From assembly GCA_040080075.1 (NCBI GenBank), contig JBEBJD010000001.1, forward strand, positions 1-25,688: a stretch of DNA of 25,688 bases, given 5' to 3'. The stretch's first letter is position 1. Each line of letters opens with the position of its first letter. This DNA comes from JANNFX01 sp040080075. Its GTDB lineage: Bacteria > Pseudomonadota > Alphaproteobacteria > Rhizobiales > Hyphomicrobiaceae. A program made the position numbers and the translations under genes. This document shows, piece by piece, positions 1 through 6,667 of the stretch. Under the pieces are notes generated by a model that was not told where the DNA came from, searched no databases, and worked only from the letters and a program-made list of their open reading frames with translations.

Positions 1-515
1 TCGGGGCGGGGGTTGAAATAAAACGTGTCGTGGTCCTGGCGTGCGGGATGTTCGGCTGGAATGTTCAGCTTGTCGAAGTTCATCTCGTCGGTTTCGATGT
101 CGGGACCTTCCGCCACCGAAAATCCCATATCGGCGAATATCTCAACGCACTCGTCGAACACCTGAGACACGGGATGGATGCGGCCGAGCGCTTCGGGGCC
201 GGAGCGCACGGGCAGCGTTATGTCGGCACGTTCAGTTGCCAGGCGCTCGGACAATGCCGCGCTGTCGAGTTCGGCTTTGCGTGCATCGAGTGCTTCAGTA
301 ATGCGCGTCTTGACGGTATTGACGGAAGCGCCGAACGTTTTGCGCTCTTCGGGCGGTAACTTGCCCAGTGTCGCCATCAGTTCTGAGATACGGCCCTTTT
401 TGCCAAGCGCCGCCACGCGCACGGCTTCGATCTGCGCCAGATCGCCAGCGCCAGCAATGTCACTCAATAACCCGGTCTCGAGTGTGGAAAGGTCAGTGCC
501 GGTCGACGTTGTCAT
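1..515 (-). CDS. pheS: Phenylalanine-tRNA ligase alpha subunit, N-terminal part (cut by window edge)
   Basis: The alpha subunit of cytoplasmic phenylalanyl-tRNA synthetase charges tRNA-Phe with phenylalanine as an alpha2beta2 enzyme together with PheT. About 171 codons are visible, starting at the ATG at 515. An N-terminal coiled-coil tRNA-binding arm comes first (MTTSTGTDLSTLE..., then GKKGRISELM and LGKLPPEERK). Near residue 110 the catalytic domain begins, with the family blocks GRIHPVSQV, DMGFSVAEGPDIETDEMNF and HPARQDHDTFYF. The rest of the catalytic domain lies beyond the left edge. The gene lies downstream of rpmI-rplT in the same direction, the usual rpmI-rplT-pheST order, but a 258-bp gap carrying repeats separates it from rplT. 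Identification is secure; only the exact start is inferred. Confidence 0.95.
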   Translation of the reverse strand, partial: MTTSTGTDLSTLETGLLSDIAGAGDLAQIEAVRVAALGKKGRISELMATLGKLPPEERKTFGASVNTVKTRITEALDARKAELDSAALSERLATERADITLPVRSGPEALGRIHPVSQVFDECVEIFADMGFSVAEGPDIETDEMNFDKLNIPAEHPARQDHDTFYFNPRP

Positions 516-566
516 CGTGGGGCGCGCCTCATTAATTTGCCTGATGAGCTGCGAATACCCTCTAGG

Positions 567-749
567 TGTCATCCTCGGGCCAAGTGCGAAGCACGTCTTC
601 GACATGACTCCCGAGGACCCATCGTTCAATAAACTCAGGGGCTGAGTGTTTGATGTTGGATGGTCGCAGCGAAAACACCAACGCTCAAACTTGTGGAGAC
701 TAAACTTGTGGAGAAATGGGTCCTCGGGACAAGCCCGAGGATGACAACA
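567..749. repeat. Inverted pair of palindromic intergenic repeats between pheS and rplT
   Basis: Two related sequences face each other in the gap between rplT and pheS. The right unit (716-749) is itself a hairpin: GTCCTCGGGACAAGCCCGAGGA around a short loop, ending in TGACA. The left unit (567-622) starts with the inverse, TGTCATCCTCGGGC, and ends with CCGAGGACCCAT, but its centre is expanded and diverged. Between them lies a short direct repeat of AAACTTGTGGAGA (688-700 and 703-715). Similar TCATCCTCGGGCTTGTCCCGAGGA elements are widespread between genes in Alphaproteobacteria. Here the element lies within the likely rpmI-rplT-pheS transcript and could fold in the mRNA. Confidence 0.75.
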
Positions 750-773
750 TTTTTGGGGTGTAACCGCCAAACG

Positions 774-1145
774 TCAAGCTGCAGCCGGAACTTTGATCGC
801 AGCGGCGGCTTTGTCGGCAAGCGCTTTGAACGCTGCAGGGTCCTTGACGGCGATGTCGGCCAGAACCTTGCGGTCAACTTCGATGCCGGCCTTCGTCAGT
901 CCTTCGATAAAGCGGCCGTAGGTCATGCCAATTTCGCGTGCCGCAGCGTTGATGCGCTGGATCCACAGGGCGCGGAACGTGCGCTTGCGGCGCTTGCGAT
1001 CGCGATAGCCATACTGCATGGCCTTTTCGACCGCCTGCTTGGCGATGCGAATGGTATTCTTGCGCCGGCCATAATAGCCCTTGGCGGCCTTAATAACTTT
1101 CTTGTGCTTGGCGTGGGCGGTAACGCCGCGCTTGACGCGTGCCAT
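774..1145 (-). CDS. rplT: 50S ribosomal protein L20
   Basis: L20 is an early-binding protein of the large ribosomal subunit that contacts 23S rRNA; in several bacteria it also represses its own operon. The 123-residue product begins MARVKRGVTAHAKHKKVIK and contains the hallmark stretches AKGYYGRRKNTIRIAKQAV, YRDRKRRKRTFRALWIQRIN and GMTYGRFIEGL. It is slightly longer than the usual 117-119 residues because of an Ala-rich tail (AAAAIKVPAAA). AAGGAG lies a few bases upstream of the ATG. It follows rpmI by 105 bp on the same strand and very probably shares its transcript. Confidence 0.97.
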   Translation of the reverse strand: MARVKRGVTAHAKHKKVIKAAKGYYGRRKNTIRIAKQAVEKAMQYGYRDRKRRKRTFRALWIQRINAAAREIGMTYGRFIEGLTKAGIEVDRKVLADIAVKDPAAFKALADKAAAAIKVPAAA

Positions 1146-1250
1146 ATTGGTGGCTCCTTAAGACGATGACTTCAAAATGATGACCAGCGAATTTCCCGGC
1201 GCTTCCGGCTGGCTCCCGGAAAGGGAGACGGAAGCACCCAAGCAAAAACA

Positions 1251-1451
1251 CTATCTTGCGTAGGGCATGTACTTCTTGACGATCTTGGCATCCGAAGCGT
1301 TCAGCACCATGGTGCCGCGCGCCTTCTGAATGAACTTCGCCGTCCGCTTGATCATGCCGTGACGTTTGCCTTGAGCCGCAGCAACAACTTTGCCGGTGCC
1401 CGTCATTTTGAAGCGCTTTTTTGCGCCACTCTTGGTCTTCAACTTGGGCAT
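1251..1451 (-). CDS. rpmI: 50S ribosomal protein L35
   Basis: This small, highly basic protein of the large ribosomal subunit has 66 residues, the normal length for the family. The N-terminus MPKLKTKSGAKKRFKMTGTG and the internal HGMIKRTAKFIQKARG and MVLNASDAKIVKKYMPYAR blocks are diagnostic. A GAGGAG ribosome binding site sits about six bases before the ATG. It is the first gene of the rpmI-rplT(-pheS) transcript. infC, which precedes rpmI in many bacteria, is not in the adjacent sequence. Confidence 0.97.
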   Translation of the reverse strand: MPKLKTKSGAKKRFKMTGTGKVVAAAQGKRHGMIKRTAKFIQKARGTMVLNASDAKIVKKYMPYAR

Positions 1452-1794
1452 TTTGCTCTCCTCAGTTTAAGTCGCGTCCCGCAGGATCTGCCTGTTTACA
1501 CAAGTAGTTCCGGCCCGTTTCGAACATAGAACCGACGCGCGGATGCACGTCAAAACCTGCAGCCGTTATCTGACCGCATGCCGAAATCGGGATGCTTTAT
1601 TGCGGAAGCCGCTGTTTTCAAAAGCATAAGAACCGCCACGGCATGCCCCGCCGGGCGGCTCTGGTGCGTCTTATAGGAGGGCCGTTGCCGTAAATCAACA
1701 GGTTCTCAGGCTCAGGAGCCCAGAAAACGGGGCTCTGTTGAAGGGTCGCAGCACCGCGACCGGTAGAGTTGCGCCGTACCGGCGTCAAAGCGCC
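1452..1794. other. Intergenic region without a recognised gene
   Basis: This 343-bp gap separates rpmI from the upstream membrane protein gene on the same strand. Besides the candidate promoter, it holds one clear inverted repeat: GAGCCC (1716-1721) and GGGCTC (1730-1735) around an 8-base loop, without a U-tract on either strand. It may attenuate readthrough from the membrane protein gene. No convincing small reading frame or RNA gene is visible. Confidence 0.5.
1525..1553 (-). promoter_or_regulatory. Candidate promoter for rpmI-rplT
   Basis: On the minus strand a TTGACG (-35, 1548-1553) is followed after 17 bases by TCTATG (-10, 1525-1530). This would put transcription about 70 bases upstream of the rpmI start codon. 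The -35 fits the housekeeping consensus well and the -10 is weak. Position ahead of a ribosomal operon supports the call, but it rests on sequence resemblance alone. Confidence 0.4.
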
Positions 1795-2223
1795 TTACAG
1801 TGGCGCAAACGGCACCGTCAGAGCCTCATTGAAGTACGCCATGCCGGCCCCAAAGCACGACAGGATCAGGGCCACCGCCAGGATCTTCTTCAGATCAAAG
1901 CCAAAGAAGATGGGTTGGCCCTTTAACAGTGGCACCACTAGGCTGTTCGAAAACACCAGCATCAGCAACCCGAACAGTGCTCCCTGGGTGGCAAGCGGCA
2001 GGTCCGGCAAGAGGTGACGCGTCAGGACATACACGACACCCCACATCCCACCCCAGAAAATCGAGTTGACGATGGTTGGCAACTGCAAAGGCCCGATGGG
2101 CGCCATCGAATAGGCTTTGGGTTCCCACAGTCCTAACCTGTTGAGAATGAAGACAATCAGTTGATGAACCAGAACAACCGAAATGGCGGCGGCCAGAAAG
2201 CCACGTAGCAGGTCCCCAAGCAT
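1795..2223 (-). CDS. Small integral membrane protein of unknown function
   Basis: The 142-residue product is hydrophobic, with about four predicted membrane-spanning segments: around residues 5-28 (RGFLAAAISVVLVHQLIVFIL), 50-66 (TIVNSIFWGGMWGVVYV), 80-104 (QGALFGLLMLVFSNSLVVPLL) and 112-130 (KILAVALILSCFGAGMAYF). A positively charged N-terminal edge and a conserved-looking loop (LWEPKAYSMAPIGPLQLP) are the other visible features. GGGAA lies just before the ATG. I do not recognise a family with a known function. Sequence composition matches the neighbouring genes, so it is probably a real gene. It stands alone, divergent from the cold-shock gene. Confidence 0.75.
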   Translation of the reverse strand: MLGDLLRGFLAAAISVVLVHQLIVFILNRLGLWEPKAYSMAPIGPLQLPTIVNSIFWGGMWGVVYVLTRHLLPDLPLATQGALFGLLMLVFSNSLVVPLLKGQPIFFGFDLKKILAVALILSCFGAGMAYFNEALTVPFAPL

Positions 2224-2546
2224 ATAAATTTCCCTATCGAAACGTGCATTCGCCTTCGGCTATATCCGGATTCGGGCGGCACCTCGTGATTTAACTCCGT
2301 ACAACCGCACAAGGAGCCTGAATAGCTTAATTTTGACGTGATCGTCGCACCGGCTGATATTGCTGATAATTACCCTTGACACCTTGCGTTTGCTGACGTT
2401 CCGGGGCATAAAAGCCCCATCGAACACGCCTTGGTTTTGCTACGCGACAGCCCCGCCCGTGCTGACACTAGACGTCTCCATTGCGCGCTTGATGATCGCT
2501 TCGTGGTCGTCGCTGCGAGGCTTTGCCAAACGTTTGGAGGCGTGGG
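2224..2546. other. Divergent intergenic region with long cold-shock leader
   Basis: This 323-bp gap lies between the unknown membrane protein (minus) and csp (plus). It is noticeably more AT-rich in its centre. It holds a candidate plus-strand promoter at 2333-2360 and a small hairpin GGGGC-ATAAAA-GCCCC at 2403-2418. If the promoter is right, the csp mRNA has a leader of about 180 bases, a length typical of cold-shock genes whose leaders control translation with temperature. No small gene is evident. Confidence 0.45.
2333..2360 (+). promoter_or_regulatory. Candidate promoter for the cold-shock gene
   Basis: TTGACG (2333-2338) and TGATAT (2355-2360) are separated by 16 bases in an AT-rich patch upstream of csp. 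The -35 is good and the -10 is poor. The call is a resemblance only. Confidence 0.3.
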
Positions 2547-2753
2547 ATGTCTAACGGTACGGTCAAGTGGTTCAATACGCAGAAAGGGTACGGCTTTATA
2601 CAAGCCGAAGAAGGCGGCGCTGATGTCTTTGTGCACATCTCGGCCGTTCAGAAGGCAGGTCTACAAACCTTGAACGAAGGTCAGCGAATTGCCTTTGAGA
2701 CCGAGCGCGGCCGCAACGGCAAAATTGCCGCTATCAATCTTAGGCCTATGTGA
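2547..2753 (+). CDS. Cold-shock domain protein (CspA family)
   Basis: This single-domain OB-fold protein binds single-stranded RNA and DNA and acts as an RNA chaperone, often induced by cold or stationary phase. The 68-residue product begins MSNGTVKWFNTQKGYGFIQ and contains both nucleic-acid-binding motifs, RNP1 (KGYGFI, about residues 13-18) and RNP2 (VFVHIS, about residues 30-35). A reading frame opens 24 bases earlier, but the ATG at 2547 is preferred because GGAGG lies six bases before it and the family starts here. It is followed by a strong terminator, so it is probably monocistronic. Which numbered csp it corresponds to cannot be told. Confidence 0.95.
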   Translation: MSNGTVKWFNTQKGYGFIQAEEGGADVFVHISAVQKAGLQTLNEGQRIAFETERGRNGKIAAINLRPM

Positions 2754-2777
2754 TAAGCCTGCGCCCGAGATTGCCTA

Positions 2778-2805
2778 GGGAGCGGATGCATCTGCTCCCT
2801 TTTTT
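2778..2805 (+). terminator. Rho-independent terminator after csp
   Basis: A GC-rich stem GGGAGC (2778-2783) pairs with GCTCCC (2794-2799). The intervening bases extend it because GATGCATC is itself self-complementary. It is followed directly by a run of T (2800-2805). Confidence 0.85.
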
Positions 2806-2863
2806 GTTGTCACAACGTGCGTTTTTGTTGTCACAGCGCGAGTAAGTTTTCACAACGCGAGCG
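2801..2863. repeat. Three short tandem-spaced repeats upstream of infA
   Basis: Three related units follow one another at about 20-22-base spacing: TTGTTGTCACAACGTGCG, TTGTTGTCACAGCGCGAG and AGTTTTCACAACGCGAGC. Each contains a TCACA(A/G)CG core. The first also forms the palindrome TTGTTGTCACAA. They lie between the csp terminator and infA, where operators or duplicated promoter elements could sit. Confidence 0.55.
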
Positions 2864-2900
2864 CCCTGCGGGATGCGCCGCCTGATCGCAAGGAGTGTGA

Positions 2901-3212
2901 ATGGCCAAGGAAGAGATGCTCGAGTTCGAAGGCGTGGTCGCGGAAGTGCTACCCGATGCCCGCTGCCGCGTGCAGCTCGACAATGGTCATGAAGTGATTG
3001 CTTACACGTCTGGCCGCATGAAGAAGAACCGCATCAGAATTTTGGCTGGCGACAAAGTTACGGTTGAAATGACCCCTTACGATTTGACGAAGGGCCGCAT
3101 CAACTTCCGTCATAAGGACCCACGCGCAGGCGGTGGTCCGGGCCCCGGCGGTCCAGGTGGCCCAGGCGGTCCTGGTGGTGGCGGCAATCGGCCTGGCGGG
3201 AGCCGGCGCTAA
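2901..3212 (+). CDS. infA: Translation initiation factor IF-1 with Gly/Pro-rich tail
   Basis: IF-1 binds the A site of the small ribosomal subunit during initiation. The first about 72 residues form the S1-like OB-fold: MAKEEMLEFEGVVAEVLPDA, then CRVQLDNGHEVIAYTSGRMKKNRIRILAGDKVTVEM and YDLTKGRINFRHK. The usual protein ends at this point. Here another 30 residues follow, almost entirely Gly, Pro and Arg (repeated GGP units, then GGGGNRPGGSRR). AAGGAG precedes the ATG. Extended IF-1 proteins with basic, Gly-rich tails are known in other Alphaproteobacteria, so the tail is probably genuine. It ends 14 bp from the convergent MFS gene. This may be a second infA copy, because several relatives carry two. 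Confidence 0.93.
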   Translation: MAKEEMLEFEGVVAEVLPDARCRVQLDNGHEVIAYTSGRMKKNRIRILAGDKVTVEMTPYDLTKGRINFRHKDPRAGGGPGPGGPGGPGGPGGGGNRPGGSRR

Positions 3213-3226
3213 CTTCTCGAAGTCCG

Positions 3227-4624
3227 TCACTGATACAATTTCTGCACGGCATCCTTGTGGTGGCGTGCCAGATTGTGCCCCGCATATGCCCACAGTGCGA
3301 CGAGCGGCAATGCAGCCAAGGCCGTCATAGCGCCCGCACCGCCAGTGACTTTGGCCAGTCCTGTAAACACCCAGCCCGACGCCGCATCGCCGCCACGATA
3401 GACGACGGTGTCGACAAAATTCTGCGCCCGGTACTTGTCGCTGTCGCTAACCGCGGTCCACAGCACCTTCACTGCCGGGTTGGAGAGTGAAAACGCAATC
3501 GCGCGCTCAAATGCCATAACTGCGGCGACAACGGTGAGGCCAGGGCTGACGGTCAGGGCGAGCAGCCCCACACCGGCCGTTACCGGCAAGACGGCAAGCG
3601 CTGGACCCAAGCCGAAGCGCTGCAAGACGCGGCCGGTGACAAACAGCTGCAGAAAAAGTGTGATCAGGCTGACAGCCAGGTCGCGCGTGGCAAAGAATCC
3701 GACTCGCGCGGCTCTGTCCGCAAAAGTGTCGCCGACAATGCGCGACTGTTCCAAATAAAAGTAGGTGCCGATGATGTTGGCCAGCAAAATATAAAGCGCA
3801 ATGCCAAACAGGTAGGGCGAGGTGAAGACGCGCACTGCGCCATCGAAAATCGATCCGGTTGCTGGTGTGCGGCCCGCATCCGAGGGCAGTTCATGTCCAA
3901 ACAGTTGCCGGCGCAAAACCAGCGAACTGACGAGGGCCACGCCCAGAAACGCGGCCGATACCAATAGCAATGCGTTGGGGCCGATGCGTGCCGCGAACAG
4001 GCTGGTAACGGACGGACCCAGGATCGCGCCCGCCGTGCCGCCCGCTGCAATGATGCCATAAAGCCGCTTCGCCTGATCTGAGGAGTAGACCTCGGACATC
4101 AGACTCCAGAACAGCGAGATGGCAAACAGATTGAACACGCTGGCCCAAACAAAAAATACTGCGGCCAGTGGCGGATCAAAATCGATGATCCGCTGATAAG
4201 AGGCATTGACGGATGCAAGCTCATTCAAACCGGAAGCGTCGAGCAGCTGGCGTAATGCGGGACTGACGTAGGCCTGCTCCGAGCTTTCCAGCGCCATCCA
4301 GAACAAGACGAGATTGGCAATAAAGAAGCCGTAGACAAGCGGCACGATGCTGCGGCGGCGGAAGGTGCGCACGATCATTCCGAACACCGGGACCGCAATC
4401 AGCATGGCAATAAAGACGGCGAGAAACAGACGTTCGAGGCCATCTTTGCCAAGTGCGACACCCATTTCGTCGCGCACTGGCCGCAAAATGTAATAGCCGC
4501 ACAACAGCGACAAGAACATCACGAACGACGTCAGCAGCACGTATGCCTCGCCGCGCTCAACTGAGAAAAGCTGGCTCAGAGACCGGTAGAGACGGCCGGT
4601 GAGGGTCGTGGCGGGTTCAATCAA
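3227..4624 (-). CDS. MFS transporter related to NTP/NDP exchangers
   Basis: This polytopic inner-membrane transporter has 465 residues and about 12 hydrophobic segments. The N-terminus (FSVERGEAYVLLTSFVMFLSLLCGYYILRPVRDEMG) is typical of the bacterial ATP/ADP-translocase-like branch of the major facilitator superfamily, with the YYILRPVRDEMG block well conserved. Other visible blocks are FWSLMSEVYSSDQAKRLYG and NPAVKVLWTAVSDSDKYRAQNFVDTVVYRGGD. True nucleotide exchange is well shown only in intracellular bacteria and plastids. The substrate of free-living homologues is unknown, so no substrate is assigned. The start at 4624 is a TTG; no in-frame ATG lies upstream before a stop, so a later GTG is possible. 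It lies 94 bp downstream of the GT4 gene on the same strand. Confidence 0.8.
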   Translation of the reverse strand: MIEPATTLTGRLYRSLSQLFSVERGEAYVLLTSFVMFLSLLCGYYILRPVRDEMGVALGKDGLERLFLAVFIAMLIAVPVFGMIVRTFRRRSIVPLVYGFFIANLVLFWMALESSEQAYVSPALRQLLDASGLNELASVNASYQRIIDFDPPLAAVFFVWASVFNLFAISLFWSLMSEVYSSDQAKRLYGIIAAGGTAGAILGPSVTSLFAARIGPNALLLVSAAFLGVALVSSLVLRRQLFGHELPSDAGRTPATGSIFDGAVRVFTSPYLFGIALYILLANIIGTYFYLEQSRIVGDTFADRAARVGFFATRDLAVSLITLFLQLFVTGRVLQRFGLGPALAVLPVTAGVGLLALTVSPGLTVVAAVMAFERAIAFSLSNPAVKVLWTAVSDSDKYRAQNFVDTVVYRGGDAASGWVFTGLAKVTGGAGAMTALAALPLVALWAYAGHNLARHHKDAVQKLYQ

Positions 4625-4718
4625 CGTGAGGCGCTTTCATGCGTGGTGAATTTGGCAGGATCGACCCTGCAACCTCTACCACGCGCTTGGCGCTGTGCCA
4701 GTCCAATGACGGCGGCGG

Positions 4719-5786
4719 CTAAATCCGGCTCGAGATTTTGCCGGGGCCGGATAAGGTTTTTTGACTTGGCGTAAGCGGGGAGCGCTGAGATTGAATGCGC
4801 CAGGCGAGATTGGCCAGAAAGACCGTGGCAGCATGATCCCAGCTAAATGTCAGCGCCGCGCTGCGGGGGTTGGCGCGATCGAGATTGAGCGCTGCGATGG
4901 CGCAAGCGGCCAAATCTTCGCCGAGTACGCCTGATGTGCCGTGCTGCACGACATCGGCAGGACCCATGACTGGGTAAGCGGCGATGGGCAGCCCTGAGGC
5001 CATGGCCTCAAGCAACACGATACCAAAAGTGTCAGTGCGGCTTGGAAACACAAATACGTCCGCCGAAGCGTAGCTCTCGGCTAGCGCTTCGCCTGTTTGC
5101 TGACCTGTAAACACGGTGCCGGGAAATTGCTTCTTGAGGCTCGCGAGTGCAGGCCCATCGCCAACCACAACCTTGGTGCCGGGCAAACTGAGCTCTAGAA
5201 ACGCGCCGATATTCTTCTCGACGGCCACGCGGCCAACGTAGAGAAACACAGGCCCGGGGCCGAATTTCCTGACCGGCCGTGGCCGGAAAAGATCCGTATC
5301 AACGCCTCTCGTCCAATTCATCACGCGCTGGTAGCCGTGTTGCCGGAGGTGAGTTGCGAGCGATTCTGTTGCCGCCATGACGCCGCTGCCGGCGTTGTGG
5401 AACCGCCGCAGCAGGGCGTGCGTAATCGCCTCGGGGATGGCCAGGCGCGACGAAACATATTCGGGAAAGCGGGTGTGAAAGCTGGTTGTGAAGGGGATGC
5501 GGTGGCGGATACAATAGTTTCGCGTCATCCATCCCACAGGACCTTCGGTGGCAACGTGGATGGCGTCTGGCTGAGCGCTTTCAATGAAGCGAGCGCACTT
5601 TACACGACTTGGAAGCGCCAGGCGAATGGACGGATACGTCGGGCAGGGGAAGGTTTTGAACCCATAAGGCGTGAGAAAAAACAGATCCTCACCCCTGGCG
5701 CTTAGCCTTTCGGCGAGGCGCTCATAAGTTCGCACCACACCATTGACTTGCGGCTGGAAGGCGTCAGTGGCGACGAGAATTCGCAT
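4719..5786 (-). CDS. GT4-family glycosyltransferase
   Basis: This retaining nucleotide-sugar-dependent transferase has the GT-B fold and 355 residues. The N-terminal acceptor domain begins MRILVATDAFQPQVNGVVRTYERLAERL, with SFHTRFPEY following. The C-terminal donor domain starts near residue 180 (PVFLYVGRVAVEKNIGAFLEL) and carries FPSRTDTFGIVLLEAMASGLPIAAYP, the family's donor-binding motif with Asp in place of the first Glu. This pattern is shared by bacterial sulfolipid synthase SqdX, mannosyltransferase MgtA and rhizobial glycolipid synthases, so a membrane-lipid sugar acceptor is plausible but not proven. The ATG overlaps the stop of the upstream methyltransferase gene in TGATG, which points to coupled translation and a shared pathway. 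Confidence 0.88.
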   Translation of the reverse strand: MRILVATDAFQPQVNGVVRTYERLAERLSARGEDLFFLTPYGFKTFPCPTYPSIRLALPSRVKCARFIESAQPDAIHVATEGPVGWMTRNYCIRHRIPFTTSFHTRFPEYVSSRLAIPEAITHALLRRFHNAGSGVMAATESLATHLRQHGYQRVMNWTRGVDTDLFRPRPVRKFGPGPVFLYVGRVAVEKNIGAFLELSLPGTKVVVGDGPALASLKKQFPGTVFTGQQTGEALAESYASADVFVFPSRTDTFGIVLLEAMASGLPIAAYPVMGPADVVQHGTSGVLGEDLAACAIAALNLDRANPRSAALTFSWDHAATVFLANLAWRIQSQRSPLTPSQKTLSGPGKISSRI

Positions 5787-6436
5787 CAGGGCGGTTCTGA
5801 CAATCGAGTGGGACGGGACGCTGCACTCAGCTGTGCCATGCCCCGGCGCACGGCGCTTGTTACCCGCCCGGCCGTAAAAAAGCGCGAAACGTCGTGGCAG
5901 TAGGCATCATAGTCAGTTCCATAGCGTGTCCGCAGCCAGGGCTCCTCGTTAAGCGCCATCAAGACGTAGATGACGATGAGTGCCGCAGTTAGCGCATAGA
6001 GCCAAGGTGTATCGGCGGCCACGGCCAGCGCGGCATAGAACGGGATAATCGTCGCGTACTGAGGATTTCGCGTCCATTCGTAAATGCCAGACCTGATCAA
6101 TCCCTCATGACCGCAATAAGTATTGGGGCGGCCAAGGGTAACGAGCGCGAGCGCGTAAAGGCAGATAAAAATGGTGGCGATACATGCCGCTACAATCCGC
6201 GCGGCTTGGGAAAGGTCGAGCGCCGGCTCGTGCGCAGGGCCAAATACAGTGAGCGAGGAGATCGCCAGGGCCGTGACATTGGAAACGCGAAACAGCAGCC
6301 AAAATAGGCGGCTCTGCCATGTGCCGGGTCCAGGTGCCGGCCAGATTCGGCGGCCGAAACCCAAGTAAGTGCCGCCTAGCAAAATTATCAGCACAAAGGC
6401 GGCTGAAAGACCGGCAAAGGCTAAGTAGGGAATCAT
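5786..6436 (-). CDS. Membrane methyltransferase of the ICMT/PEMT family
   Basis: This integral-membrane SAM-dependent methyltransferase is related to isoprenylcysteine carboxyl methyltransferase and phospholipid N-methyltransferase. From the ATG at 6436 the product has 216 residues, with about five membrane segments. The conserved C-terminal module reads GLIRSGIYEWTRNPQYATI, then NEEPWLRTRYGTDYDAYCHDVSRFF, the SAM-binding RNPxY and EE..L...YG..Y blocks. The frame stays open to 6646, but the first 70 codons run through a palindromic repeat and do not look like protein. The internal ATG is therefore preferred, although no strong ribosome binding site precedes it. The acceptor is unknown. It is coupled to the GT4 gene by a one-base overlap. 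Confidence 0.8.
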   Translation of the reverse strand: MIPYLAFAGLSAAFVLIILLGGTYLGFGRRIWPAPGPGTWQSRLFWLLFRVSNVTALAISSLTVFGPAHEPALDLSQAARIVAACIATIFICLYALALVTLGRPNTYCGHEGLIRSGIYEWTRNPQYATIIPFYAALAVAADTPWLYALTAALIVIYVLMALNEEPWLRTRYGTDYDAYCHDVSRFFTAGRVTSAVRRGMAQLSAASRPTRLSEPP

Positions 6437-6572
6437 ACGAAGGCCCAGGTAAGCGTCGATGGCACGAGGAATCGCGCCCCGGTGTATCGAGGTTAGCTGG
6501 CTAGTTTGAAACTTATGCGACGGAGGAGGCGTGTGAGAGAAGCCGCCGTGAGGCAAGCCCTTTAGAGTGCTT

Positions 6573-6600
6573 CCGGGAAAAGTGTGAGCGGTTTTCCCGG
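6573..6600. repeat. Short palindromic element
   Basis: CCGGGAAAA (6573-6581) and TTTTCCCGG (6592-6600) form a perfect 9-bp stem around a 10-base loop (GTGTGAGCGG). The core GGAAAAGTGTGAGCGGTTTTCC closely resembles a small palindrome scattered between genes in Hyphomicrobiales. Its presence is the main reason to place the methyltransferase start further downstream. Confidence 0.7.
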
Positions 6601-6624
6601 CAAGAAGCACGGCAAAACAAAGAG

Positions 6625-6667
6625 CTAGGGTCGTTTCACCCGTCAACTAAGACCGGAACGACCCTAG
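6625..6667 (-). terminator. Stem-loop at the end of the binding-protein gene
   Basis: CTAGGGTCGTT (6625-6635) and AACGACCCTAG (6657-6667) form a perfect 11-bp stem with a 21-base loop. The stem overlaps the stop codon of the binding-protein gene. On the minus strand it is followed by CTCTTTGTTTTG, a moderate U-rich tract. It is likely a terminator separating this gene from the methyltransferase gene. Confidence 0.6.
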
